From JAVBQL01 sp031549085 (GTDB taxonomy: Bacteria; Spirochaetota; GWE2-31-10; MWDO01), in contig JAVBQL010000001.1 in NCBI GenBank assembly GCA_031549085.1, forward strand, positions 1 to 64,000: a stretch of 64,000 nt of DNA, given 5' to 3'. The position numbers and the translations under genes were made by a program. The stretch's first letter is position 1. Each line of letters begins with the position of its first letter. A model generated the notes under the pieces. It saw only the letters and a program-made list of their open reading frames with translations. It was not told the DNA's origin and made no database searches. Positions 1-8,409 of this stretch are shown here, in pieces.

Positions 1-1
1 T

Positions 2-355
2 TAATGTAGTGCTAGAGCCACCTGCTGTTCCATTGCATGCTGCCTCCAAATTTTTCTTAAACTCATCAATTGCAGAGGTTGCACTGTTTAGGTTATCGTT
101 AAACTCGCTCAAAGAGTCGAGGTTTATGGACTCCCCTTCACCATTTAAAATTTTTTCCTTCATAAATGAAGATTCACTTGAAGATGCAACATCAGAGGTG
201 CCCCTGATTATATCAAGTGTATTGTTCCAACTACTAACAACTCTAAATGCCTCACCCAAATCACCAAATCCACTATTAATAGTATCTAATGAATCTGATA
301 CTTCTTCACCTAATTCATCACTTAAATTTTCTTTTAATGTTTCTACTAAACTCAT
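2..355 (-). CDS. Probable tail tape measure protein, N-terminal part (runs off the left edge)
   Basis: An open frame starts at an ATG at 355, has GGAG about nine bases upstream, and stays open to the first base of the window, giving about 118 residues. It begins MSLVETLKENLSDELGEE and is rich in Ser, Asn, Glu and Asp with helical spacing. In Mu-type phages the gene after the tail chaperone is the tape measure, which sets tail length. Here the position fits, although three cargo-like genes lie between. The composition (long amphipathic helices) agrees, but no domain is diagnostic in this fragment. It could equally be another tail or cargo protein. The assignment rests on synteny. Confidence 0.5.
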   Translation of the reverse strand, partial: MSLVETLKENLSDELGEEVSDSLDTINSGFGDLGEAFRVVSSWNNTLDIIRGTSDVASSSESSFMKEKILNGEGESINLDSLSEFNDNLNSATSAIDEFKKNLEAACNGTAGGSSTTL

Positions 356-463
356 TTTAAATCTCCATATTTAATTAAAATGTCATATTATTTTTTTGTT
401 TAGATATGATATAATTTTTCATTGAATAAAAATTATATCACTTGATATTTTTTTTATGAATAC

Positions 464-1837
464 TTATTCTGACACTACATTCCCATTTTTATTAATATAC
501 ATATGTTTGCTATTAAGTCTGACAAATGCTGTATCATCCTTACCAAATACAAACCAATCATCATAGATAAAAGGAATAACCTCTACTCCTGTTTTATCAA
601 TAGCTCCCCACTTCCCATCTTTTCTTACAGAGACCAATCCATAATAGAAAGAGTATGGCTTTTCATCAAATCGAAAAAAATTATCTAAATTCTCTTCATC
701 GAGATCATCATAAATAAATGGTGTAACCTCTCTACCATTTTTATCAACAAAACCATACTTATCCCTCTTTTTAAAGGCAATATATCCATCTTTAAATGAA
801 GTAAGAAAACCATCATAAATAAGCGGGATAACAATCTCTCCACTTCTGTTGATTGCACCAGACTTTCCATTAAGCTCTACTGGTGCAAGTTCTTCGTCAT
901 TAAAGGGCTTGGCATTGCTATATATTATTGGGATAATCTCTCTGCCACTCTTATCAATCCATCCCCAAAGTCCACCTTTTTGTACTCTTACGATCCCATC
1001 TTTAAAATAATATGTACTATTTATATAGTATGAACTATCATCATTATCATAAATAAGTGATGCAACAATATCTCCAGTCTTGTTAACGAAACCCCATTTT
1101 CCACCATGAATTCCACGACCATAGCCACTAAGATCAAAAGCAACAGCAGCTAACCCTTCACTAAAATTATTTACCCAATCATATTTCAGAAGAATAACTT
1201 CTTTTCCACTCTTGTCTATAAAGCCCCACTTTCCACCAACCTTTATTGGTATAAGACCTCCCCCATCTCCCTCAGAAAATCTAAGACCAATATTAACACG
1301 AGCCATTCCTTCGCTAAAAAAGATGGGCCAATCATACTCTCTCTCTGTAACTATGTCAAAACTCTCATCTGCAGCAACATACTTATACTGATTATTGTTA
1401 GCGCCATTATTTAGGTATATAGAACCAGATCTCATTCCATCAAAAAAGTCCTGCTCTCTATATTCAATTTTATTAACATAAAAATATGTGTAATATTCTT
1501 CTTTATAAGCATATTTATATACTCTTATTTTATGTTCACTAGACTCGTCATCACTAAAACCATACTTTGCATACTCTTTATAGAGCTTTGTCTCTTTTTC
1601 TACTCTTATTTTCTCTTTTTCTTTCCACTTTCTCTCATACTCTTCACTTTGTTTTTTTTGTTCTTTCTCTTCACTTTTTTTTTGTGCATTTTCTCTTTGC
1701 TCTCTATTTTTCTCATAAATTTGATGTTCATCATCAAAATTTGCTCTATTAGCATTATTATATTGATACTCTTTTACTACAAACACCACAACTAATAAAA
1801 TTAAGAGTACGATAAAAATAATCTTTTTTATAGACAT
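464..1837 (-). CDS. Membrane-anchored or secreted WG-repeat protein, copy 1
   Basis: This 457-residue protein starts with a signal anchor (residues about 4-23, hydrophobic), followed by a highly charged Glu/Lys/Arg helical stretch (about 30-90). It then carries at least six WG-type repeats of the form KWGFIDKSGKEVI..IYD. WG repeats are beta-rich modules of unknown exact role, found in surface and secreted bacterial proteins. The start has a GAGGGAGA ribosome site. It lies between a tail-module cysteine-peptidase-like gene and the probable tape measure, so it is likely cargo rather than a virion part. It is a paralogue of the next gene (1997-3289), sharing stretches that are identical at the DNA level. 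Function is unknown; surface display or secretion is inferred from the N-terminus. Confidence 0.85.
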   Translation of the reverse strand: MSIKKIIFIVLLILLVVVFVVKEYQYNNANRANFDDEHQIYEKNREQRENAQKKSEEKEQKKQSEEYERKWKEKEKIRVEKETKLYKEYAKYGFSDDESSEHKIRVYKYAYKEEYYTYFYVNKIEYREQDFFDGMRSGSIYLNNGANNNQYKYVAADESFDIVTEREYDWPIFFSEGMARVNIGLRFSEGDGGGLIPIKVGGKWGFIDKSGKEVILLKYDWVNNFSEGLAAVAFDLSGYGRGIHGGKWGFVNKTGDIVASLIYDNDDSSYYINSTYYFKDGIVRVQKGGLWGWIDKSGREIIPIIYSNAKPFNDEELAPVELNGKSGAINRSGEIVIPLIYDGFLTSFKDGYIAFKKRDKYGFVDKNGREVTPFIYDDLDEENLDNFFRFDEKPYSFYYGLVSVRKDGKWGAIDKTGVEVIPFIYDDWFVFGKDDTAFVRLNSKHMYINKNGNVVSE

Positions 1838-1996
1838 ATAAAATCTCCCTCTATTTTAAGATTTTGGTTTTATAATAACAGTATACATCTTATACTAGTC
1901 ATAAGTACAATTAAGTTCCTTTACTAGTCCAGTATCATAAATGTACTCTATAAAATAGTGAAATTTTAGGTGACTTAATATTTCTTTTATTTATAT

Positions 1997-3289
1997 TTAT
2001 TTTTGTATTACATTACCATTCCGATCAATATACATACCTTTGTTATTAAGTCTGACAAATGCTGTATCATCCTTACCAAATACAAACCAATCATCATAGA
2101 TAAAAGGAATAACCTCTACTCCTGTTTTATCAATAGCTCCCCACTTGTTATTTTTTCTAACAACAGATAATCCATCATAAAAATAGTAAATATTATCAAA
2201 CTTCTCTTTTAGATAATATAATTCACTATCTTCAATTTCATCATAAATGAATGGAGAAATTTCTCTACCACTTTTATCAACAAAACCATACTTATTGTCT
2301 TTCTTAAAGGCAATATAACCATCTATAAATGATGTAAAAAAGCCATCATAAATAAGTGGAAGAACAATCTCTCCACTTCTGTTGATTGCACCAGACTTTC
2401 CATTAAGCTCTACTGGTGCAAGCTCTTCGTCATTAAAGGGCTTGGCATTGCTATATATTATTGGAATAATTTCATTACCACTCTTGTCAATCCATCCCCA
2501 GAGACCATCTTTTCTTACTCTAACAATTCCATCTTTAAAAAAGTATGTATCATTTATATAGTCTGAGTCATCATCATCATAAATAAGCGGAATAGCAACA
2601 TTCCCATCTTTATTAATAAAGCCCCATTTACCATCATGAAAGCCACGATGATATTTTTTTAAATCAATAGAAATAGAAGCTAGATCTTCATTAAAATTAT
2701 TTACCCAATCATATTTTAGAGGAACAATCTCTTTTCCACTCTTATCTATAAAACCCCATTTACCAGTTGATTCTATTGGTCTATATCCTCCACCATCACC
2801 TTCAACATATTTAAACCCCACATTAACAAGCGCCAAATTGCCATCAAATTTAATAGGCAAATCATATTCTTTATCTGTTATTATATTAAAACTTTCATCA
2901 GCAAGTACATATTTAGTATGTGGTTCTAAAGAATCATTATTTTTAATATGAAAATACCCAAACCTAACTCCATTTTTTAAATCTTCATCATTATAAAAAA
3001 CGCCATCAACTATAAATCTAGTATACCCGTTACCGCTTATCTCTATCTTACGTTTACTTGATTCATCACTACTAAAACCATATTTTGCATATTTCTTATA
3101 AAGTTCTTTCTCTTTCTTTTTACTCTCATTTTCTTTTTTATTGTTACTATCTTGTTGCGTCTTATTATCTGCATATATTTTTTTCTGATATTCTTTATCT
3201 ACTTTTCCAAAATTATTGTATTGATATGTTTTGAATATAAATACTATAACTATAATTGCTGAAACTGATATTAAAAATATTTTTTTCAT
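1997..3289 (-). CDS. Membrane-anchored or secreted WG-repeat protein, copy 2
   Basis: This 430-residue paralogue of the gene at 464-1837 has the same layout: a hydrophobic N-terminal segment (about residues 3-20), a charged Lys/Glu linker to about residue 70, then a series of WG repeats (for example KWGFIDKSGKEIV, LWGWIDKSGNEII, KWGAIDKTGVEVI). A GGAG site precedes the ATG. Its C-terminal third is almost identical to copy 1. At the DNA level bases 2044-2146 match 511-613 exactly, which points to recent duplication or gene conversion. The linker between anchor and repeats is the most divergent part. It probably lies in the same transcript as its neighbours, 21 bases downstream of the cysteine-peptidase-like gene. 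No enzymatic motif is visible. Confidence 0.85.
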   Translation of the reverse strand: MKKIFLISVSAIIVIVFIFKTYQYNNFGKVDKEYQKKIYADNKTQQDSNNKKENESKKKEKELYKKYAKYGFSSDESSKRKIEISGNGYTRFIVDGVFYNDEDLKNGVRFGYFHIKNNDSLEPHTKYVLADESFNIITDKEYDLPIKFDGNLALVNVGFKYVEGDGGGYRPIESTGKWGFIDKSGKEIVPLKYDWVNNFNEDLASISIDLKKYHRGFHDGKWGFINKDGNVAIPLIYDDDDSDYINDTYFFKDGIVRVRKDGLWGWIDKSGNEIIPIIYSNAKPFNDEELAPVELNGKSGAINRSGEIVLPLIYDGFFTSFIDGYIAFKKDNKYGFVDKSGREISPFIYDEIEDSELYYLKEKFDNIYYFYDGLSVVRKNNKWGAIDKTGVEVIPFIYDDWFVFGKDDTAFVRLNNKGMYIDRNGNVIQK

Positions 3290-3310
3290 AAAATAAACTC
3301 CATCAAAAAA

Positions 3311-4972
3311 CTATTTTGGTTTTATAATAATATTATATATTCGAACTTGATCTCTTTCATGTATTGAATTCTTACCATCTACTATACGACTATCTGGATC
3401 ATATGCTCTCTTATCTTTAGGATTTATATTTTTGTCTAAAAGTTTGTTTAGATCTGAAAGTGTAAAATGTGTCCCTGTTCCATTACCATATTTAGAATAT
3501 CTATCAATAACAAAAATAATTTTTCTATATTTTTTAAATTCTTTTTCCTCTTCATTTTTAATGAAACTCTCATTCTTATAATATAATCCACCTATTGCAC
3601 CAATTAATTTATCATTGGCATCAATAAGCTCTCCTATCATATCTTTTAAAGGAAGCTCTTTATCCTTTTTGTTTTTAACATATTTAAACCACACCCCATC
3701 TTCATTATAAACTTTATTATAATAAATTTTTTCTATGTCTTTTCTATTTGTATTCTCTCTTAATTTAACCTTTTTGTCAATTTCTTCCCTATTTTTTTCT
3801 GTCAATTTATATTTTTCACTATTATATGATAATATATCAATTTCTATCTGAATTTTTTTATAATATTCTAAATAAGTATTCAGTTGGCTGTTCTCTTTTT
3901 TAAGTTTTTCAATATCTTCTTTAAGCTTTTTATTTTTATCCTCCCTTTTTTTTATATCATCAATTTCACCAAGATCTTTTCTAATATCCTTAATAACATC
4001 ATCAAATTTTAATCCCCGGTTTATATTAATATCTGTGATTACACCATTTAGTTTAAAAGACTCTTTTTTTGTTCCATTTTCTTCTATATCCTCTCTTTCA
4101 TATTTGTCAACCTTTATAGGAAGAGATTTTAATCCAATTGAATTAAATATATTTCTAACAAAACCATCAGGGTCTGACAATATCAAATCCTCATTAATAT
4201 AGTTTCCATAAAAACTCTTTATTTCTTCAGCTGTAAAAAATACACCAGTAGTACTTGATATCCCATTTACAATACTCATATAGAGACAACCATATCTATC
4301 TATGAAATTAACCATTTCTTGTTTAATAATTTTACCACTTTTATCTTTAGTTATATCCAATTTTTGTATATCCAAAATCTTATCGGTTTGAAAAAACCAC
4401 TTTTTATTGGCTTCATCCAAAAAAACATCTATTTCAGCTTTTGTTAATATTTTACCACTGTCTACATAGGTTATAATATTCTTTACGGATTCATCCAATT
4501 CTACCTCATTTTTATTTTTTTTCTTCTCTGCTAATTTAATATTATTCAAAATTTTAGCAATTATAAGTTTAATTTTTAGCTTTACTTTTTTCGGATCTTT
4601 CTCTCCAAGACATATCTCCCCATCTTTTATTATTCTATCAACTTCTTTTATATATCTATCAAGAATTTGTAATTCTTCAAATTTTATAGAATATTTACTA
4701 ACACCTTCAATATCAGTTAGAATATCATAAAATTCTGCGAGCCTTATTCTCTCTTTAAAATTTGTATAACGCCACCTTCGATCTGCAAGTATTGGTTCTA
4801 TTTTACCAAGTTTCTCTATACTATTCCAATAAAGGTTTAGAGTGTTTTGGTATATGTCTGAAGGACAATTATATCTTAAAATTCTAACATCATTATTAAA
4901 TTGATGCTCAAAATCTTTATAGATATCAGTTATTTTTTCTGCAAAATCTATTGCAGGATCTTCATTTTTCAT
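3311..4972 (-). CDS. Unknown 553-residue protein with a C39/papain-like Cys-His-Asp pattern split by a coiled coil
   Basis: The frame is open from 5182, but the first 70 codons overlap the frameshift extension of the tail chaperone. The first plausible start is the ATG at 4972, preceded by GGAG. The first 220 residues are helical and charged. Around residue 229 comes RYGCLYMSI, like the nucleophile block of C39-like peptidases (a Gly-Cys followed by a helix). Residues about 335-415 form a Lys/Glu coiled coil. Near the end, THFTL (His502) and YDPDS (Asp525) supply the other candidate triad residues. I infer a cysteine-peptidase-like fold with a large insertion. It could act in cell-wall degradation by the tail, as an effector, or in an unrelated role. 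No named family is certain. Confidence 0.6.
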   Translation of the reverse strand: MKNEDPAIDFAEKITDIYKDFEHQFNNDVRILRYNCPSDIYQNTLNLYWNSIEKLGKIEPILADRRWRYTNFKERIRLAEFYDILTDIEGVSKYSIKFEELQILDRYIKEVDRIIKDGEICLGEKDPKKVKLKIKLIIAKILNNIKLAEKKKNKNEVELDESVKNIITYVDSGKILTKAEIDVFLDEANKKWFFQTDKILDIQKLDITKDKSGKIIKQEMVNFIDRYGCLYMSIVNGISSTTGVFFTAEEIKSFYGNYINEDLILSDPDGFVRNIFNSIGLKSLPIKVDKYEREDIEENGTKKESFKLNGVITDININRGLKFDDVIKDIRKDLGEIDDIKKREDKNKKLKEDIEKLKKENSQLNTYLEYYKKIQIEIDILSYNSEKYKLTEKNREEIDKKVKLRENTNRKDIEKIYYNKVYNEDGVWFKYVKNKKDKELPLKDMIGELIDANDKLIGAIGGLYYKNESFIKNEEEKEFKKYRKIIFVIDRYSKYGNGTGTHFTLSDLNKLLDKNINPKDKRAYDPDSRIVDGKNSIHERDQVRIYNIIIKPK

Positions 4973-5011
4973 AACTATTATTCTCCGTTTTTTAACAATA
5001 TTATCAAAACT

Positions 5012-5032
5012 GGGGGAAGAAAGGCCCCCCCC
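5012..5032 (-). other. GC-rich hairpin with an eight-G tract in the chaperone-cargo gap
   Basis: Read on the minus strand, eight G residues (5032-5025) are followed by a short spacer and five C residues (5016-5012). They can form a stem of about five G-C pairs, starkly unlike the AT-rich surroundings. It lies 23 bases past the stop of the frameshifted chaperone and 40 bases before the next start. It may be a weak terminator or mRNA processing hairpin. The following run (AGTTTTGATAA) is not a clean U tract. Confidence 0.4.
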
Positions 5033-5054
5033 TAATTTATATTGACAATATAGA

Positions 5055-5584
5055 CTATTTCTTTTTACCATTAAGTGCACGGACAATGGCTTCTGTTCTA
5101 TTTCTAATCTCTCTCTCTTCCAGCCATAAGCACTCTGCATATTTTTTGGCAAATTCATCCATATCATCAGGGACATTTCCAAATCTACTGCTGACCACTA
5201 TTTCAGCTTGTAAGAGGTCATCAACATCGATTAGCTCTCTGTGTCTGACAACCCCTTTCTCGTAAAATTTATGAAACCAGCCCCCTTCATAATTGAATCA
5301 CTTACAGAAAAACATATTGCAGGATAGTCCTCTAATATCTTTTTAAGCTCCTCATCTTTTGGGTATACAACAAGCATATTAAAAATATTCTCTTGAGTCT
5401 GCATAAAATCAGCACTTTGATCTCTCAATTGATCTGTAAAATATTTAACAACAGATTTTGATGGTCTTTTAGCATAGATAGTTACATTTGTTGAGTTATA
5501 CACATCAATCTTCTCTCCCTTGGCTATTAACTCTTTTACTTCCTCAGGCAGCTCCTGTCTATTCTCATTATTATTTAATCCCAT
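5055..5584 (-). CDS. Tail assembly chaperone, long product made by -1 ribosomal frameshift
   Basis: The zero-frame codons AGA AAG GGG contain the canonical slippery heptamer A AAG GGG (5258-5252). A -1 slip continues as GTT GTC AGA CAC and stays open for 65 codons, to a TAG at 5057-5055, giving a product of about 176 residues. The extension (VVRHRELIDVDDL ... EAIVRALNGKKK) reads like real protein: charged, helical and without rare-codon runs. It fills the gap between the two annotated frames almost exactly. Such G/GT-type fusions are known for tail chaperones of many tailed phages, where the extension binds the tape measure or tube. I see no obvious strong downstream pseudoknot, so the efficiency is unknown. 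Confidence 0.8.
5231..5584 (-). CDS. Tail assembly chaperone, short (zero-frame) product
   Basis: This 117-residue protein sits directly after the tube gene, where Mu-type phages encode the gp41-type tail assembly chaperone. That protein coats the tape measure during tail assembly and is not present in the finished virion. It starts MGLNNNENRQELPEEVK after a good AGGAG site. It is acidic and helical, with no membrane segment. The heptamer A AAG GGG lies at 5258-5252, seven codons before the stop, so a fraction of ribosomes should shift into the -1 frame (see the 5055-5584 entry). The family call rests on position and on the frameshift architecture, which is conserved across tailed phages, rather than on sequence motifs. 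Confidence 0.7.
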   Translation of the reverse strand: MGLNNNENRQELPEEVKELIAKGEKIDVYNSTNVTIYAKRPSKSVVKYFTDQLRDQSADFMQTQENIFNMLVVYPKDEELKKILEDYPAICFSVSDSIMKGAGFINFTRKGLSDTES

Positions 5585-5798
5585 TTTTTTACTCCTATTC
5601 TATTCTTTATAAATTGTGATATCTACTATAAATTTATAGAAGAGATCTCTCTAAATTAAACAGAAGGTATAAGAGTTTATTAAAGCAATATTTTTAAACA
5701 ATAAATCTTTTACTATTAAGCTTTCTAAACTCAAATACCTCCAAAAATAGCAAATAACGCTCATAAATATTTTAAACGTTATTATAAAATATAAAAAT

Positions 5799-6233
5799 CT
5801 ACTCTCTATTCATTCTTAAAAATATAAATGGTAGATTTACATCAAAAGTTTTATCTCCAGCTTTACTTTCACTTGGCAGTTCTGTAAAACATATACCAAC
5901 AAGAGTATCTGTATGCAGTTTATATCCATTCATATAGACAACAACAATATTCATTTCTGCTCCAGGAATTCCAAGAATATCATCTGCACCACGATCTTTT
6001 GCCATCTCATTGAGTTTATCAACACCACTTTTCTTTAGAGTTATAGAGCCATCATAATGAATTTGTCCATTGCCAGTACCAAGTGGCTCATTTCCAAGAC
6101 CAAAAACAAGCTCTTTATCTTGCTTTTTAGTATATTTTATCCCAGTACACTCAATTGTTAGCCCTGTTAGTGTATTTACAATACAAACATCACCCCAATC
6201 ATAATTGAAGCCATTAATTTTTATTCCATTCAT
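5799..6233 (-). CDS. Contractile tail tube protein
   Basis: This 144-residue protein has no signal or membrane segment and is rich in beta-strand patterns with short turns (NGIKINGFNYDWGDV near the start, LVGICFTELP further on). It follows the sheath gene in the order sheath-tube-chaperone expected for Myoviridae-type tails. The tube forms the inner channel that the sheath drives through the cell envelope. The length matches the family (about 115-170 residues). An AAGGAG site lies 12 bases before the ATG. A strong hairpin between sheath and tube probably tunes their ratio. The specific family is inferred from length, fold pattern and synteny. Confidence 0.7.
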   Translation of the reverse strand: MNGIKINGFNYDWGDVCIVNTLTGLTIECTGIKYTKKQDKELVFGLGNEPLGTGNGQIHYDGSITLKKSGVDKLNEMAKDRGADDILGIPGAEMNIVVVYMNGYKLHTDTLVGICFTELPSESKAGDKTFDVNLPFIFLRMNRE

Positions 6234-6278
6234 GTTTAATTATTTCTCCTTATTCAGAAATTTATAATCTTATTTTTT

Positions 6279-6323
6279 TAAAAAAGTCCTCTCTCCTTTA
6301 ATTATTAAAAAAGAGGAGAGAGG
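6279..6323 (-). terminator. Strong intrinsic terminator or attenuator between sheath and tube genes
   Basis: On the minus strand a perfect 10-bp stem (CCTCTCTCCT pairing with AGGAGAGAGG, at 6323-6314 and 6297-6288) is followed by ACTTTTTT. A second small hairpin (GCAATA/TATTGC at 6334-6349) lies just before it. Its place inside the tail operon suggests partial readthrough rather than full termination, unless the tube gene has its own promoter. Confidence 0.75.
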
Positions 6324-6368
6324 GTGGGCTTAAGCAATAAAAATATTGCCCTCCCTAACATATCAATC

Positions 6369-7766
6369 TTAAGTAGATGGATATGTAATATCCATGTATA
6401 TCTTAATTTGCCTAATAATAGGGACACCCTCAAGGTGCATATAAAAAACTAGCCCCTGATTATTAATATCTTGTCCTTCAGGAAGAACCAATGTAACATT
6501 TGTCAACATTGCAGGAACACAATGAACCATATTATTTTTGATATATTGTGTAATTTCTGCTTTTATGGCCTCAAGGCTTGGTTTAATACTTCCATCTACC
6601 GGAAACACTCTCGATTTAACAAATGTCAATGCTTTAGCTCTTGCAAGTCTTATAGCTTGATAGACTGTGCGCAAAGTCTCCAAAACCTTATAGTCGCTTG
6701 TAGGCTCTGCCATAGTACGTCCCTCTACAATATAGCGACTACTTAAACCTGCATAAGTTTTTACTGTTATATACTTAGCATCTTCAAGAGTTGTGGAGTG
6801 AGCACTATTAAACTCCTCTGGCAAAGAAATAGCAGAAATAGGAAACTTATTAACTTCAGCAATTGATTGGTTTACATCAGAAGCCATAATAAATCCTGCA
6901 ACAATTCCAGATATATCTCTTTTTTTCTTTTTGCCACTCTTATCCATTATTTCGCCAAAACCAGCACAAACAGCAACATTATCACTTGCGAAATCTTTTG
7001 AATCTTTTACAAGATCGGCAACCCAATCATCCAATGTCTCATTATCATCAGGCATTCTGGTTGAACATAAAAAAAATGTTGGTCTATGCTTGTTGAATAG
7101 CTCTTTAGCTTTTAAATCAAAAGCCGGCCACTCTACAGAATCAGTAGGTTCAGTTATAAAAACAAATGGAACATCATATACTTCTAATGCACTGCTCATT
7201 GCATTCATAATAGATTGATTATTTGCTGTTTTTGCTACAACATTGAGAGTAAAGCTATCTCCAACAGTAAACTTCGCTCCATCAGTACTAAATTGAAGTT
7301 TAATGCCAGTATTTTCAATCACTAAAGCATCATCAAGAGGTATTAGACCAGAATAGGGATCTCCACCATTAACACTGTACTTATATTCGGCTATATTTGG
7401 GTCTCCATCTTTAGTAATGGTTAAAACTATATCACAATTTACTAAAGCCTCACTATCTTCTGTAACAATAACATCAATACCACTATTCTTCACTGTTTTA
7501 GTAATAGGACTTATTGTTCCAGGCAAATTAGACTCAGCTCTTACAACATATGCTCCAGCATTGCTTCCAGCATGACTAAACATATCACCAAGTTTGTCAA
7601 CAAGGTTCCCAATACCAAACTTATCAGCAAGATTGGTATCTGGCCCAACTATTACAACTTTACCAACTTCACCAAAACTTGAAGTTCCAACAACTAAAGG
7701 AAAACTACCCCCAGCGGGTGTACCGCTATTGTTGTCATTTTTAATTACAGTTACATCTCCATTCAT
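6369..7766 (-). CDS. Contractile tail sheath protein
   Basis: This 465-residue protein has the layout of Mu gpL/DUF2586-like sheaths. The N-terminal part has GGSFPLVVGTSSFG and a predicted insertion domain of beta strands (about residues 90-180). A central Rossmann-like block (VYDVPFVFITEP, DNVAVCAGFGEI) follows, and the conserved C-terminal sheath core comes last (YIVEGRTMAEP, QAIRLARAKALTFVKSRVF, LEGVPIIRQIKIYMDITY). It polymerises around the tube and contracts on infection. The start overlaps the stop of the preceding small gene as ATGA, showing translational coupling. Synteny (gp36, gp37, small gene, sheath, tube, chaperone) is that of Mu-type tails. Confidence 0.85.
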   Translation of the reverse strand: MNGDVTVIKNDNNSGTPAGGSFPLVVGTSSFGEVGKVVIVGPDTNLADKFGIGNLVDKLGDMFSHAGSNAGAYVVRAESNLPGTISPITKTVKNSGIDVIVTEDSEALVNCDIVLTITKDGDPNIAEYKYSVNGGDPYSGLIPLDDALVIENTGIKLQFSTDGAKFTVGDSFTLNVVAKTANNQSIMNAMSSALEVYDVPFVFITEPTDSVEWPAFDLKAKELFNKHRPTFFLCSTRMPDDNETLDDWVADLVKDSKDFASDNVAVCAGFGEIMDKSGKKKKRDISGIVAGFIMASDVNQSIAEVNKFPISAISLPEEFNSAHSTTLEDAKYITVKTYAGLSSRYIVEGRTMAEPTSDYKVLETLRTVYQAIRLARAKALTFVKSRVFPVDGSIKPSLEAIKAEITQYIKNNMVHCVPAMLTNVTLVLPEGQDINNQGLVFYMHLEGVPIIRQIKIYMDITYPST

Positions 7767-7990
7767 CTATTTATCCCCCTTCCTGTAGGTTTTGTTCGAA
7801 GTTCTTTTAATGCATCTTCAAACTCATTTTTTGTTACTTTTTTACCTGCTATCCAGCCCTTAAGTCTCTTTACACAAGCGACTTCAATCTCTGAAACATT
7901 TAGATCTTTGGCTAATTCAGCAATATCAAAATAGTTTTTTGAGCTATTTTCTGCTTTGACACTACTTTTTTTAGTCTTTTCTGTGTCCAT
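7763..7990 (-). CDS. Small protein in the Mu gp38 position, unknown function
   Basis: This 75-residue protein has an AAGGAG site and a stop that overlaps the sheath start by the ATGA arrangement. It begins with a Lys/Ser-rich segment, followed by a short helical domain (IAELAKDLNVSEIEVACVKR). That domain looks like a SAP/HeH or small helix-turn-helix fold and contains a GWIAGKKVT block. Mu-type phages carry a small gene (gp38, DUF2635) at this exact place, but the residues do not let me confirm that family. Tight coupling to the sheath suggests a role in tail assembly. It could also bind nucleic acid. Confidence 0.6.
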   Translation of the reverse strand: MDTEKTKKSSVKAENSSKNYFDIAELAKDLNVSEIEVACVKRLKGWIAGKKVTKNEFEDALKELRTKPTGRGINR

Positions 7991-8409
7991 ATTTTTTTAC
8001 TCCTTATATATATTTGAAAAGTGCAAAGCACTTATCTATTTATTTTTAATGGTATTGTTATGTTTTAAGAAAAATTTATTTATGATATAAATCATATGAA
8101 TAGTTTAAACAATATGATTATACAGTTTGGATTAATTTAGTTTTAATATGTTAGTGAGAAAAAATATATTTGAAATAGTTATCTTAATTAAAAATGGATT
8201 AATAAGGATAAAATGTTTAAATAATATTTGATAGGCTAGTGTTATAATTTCATACAGTTAGTTGATAATATAAAAAAATAATCTTTATTTAAGTATGAAA
8301 TAATTATAGGTGCCAAAAAATACAATTGGTCTATTTGAATTATTTCTAAATACTCCATTATAACCACAAAAATATCCAACAAGCCCTTTTGCCAAAGCAA
8401 GCCTTATTG
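7991..8409. other. 419-bp AT-rich gap, no gene seen
   Basis: No credible open frame occurs here. The right end (about 8388-8412) carries a copy of the short sequence CAAAGCAAGCCTT followed by TTGTCATTT, which recurs just past the stop of each of the four membrane-protein genes, marking it as the edge of that duplicated array. The rest is A/T-rich without a clear hairpin. A promoter for the tail operon could lie here but none matches the two late promoters found elsewhere. Confidence 0.5.

Noticed and set aside
464..3289. Repeated DNA blocks as a CRISPR array or transposon
   Set aside because: The repeats are coding WG modules and paralogous gene copies; there are no regular spacers and no transposase.
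5025..5032. Eight-G tract (minus strand) as a phase-variable switch
   Set aside because: It lies between two genes and not within a frame or promoter spacer that slippage would obviously toggle; the hairpin explanation is simpler.
4973..5182. N-terminal extension of the peptidase-like frame up to 5182
   Set aside because: It overlaps the -1 frameshift extension of the tail chaperone in another frame, has unlikely composition and no ribosome site; the ATG at 4972 has GGAG upstream.
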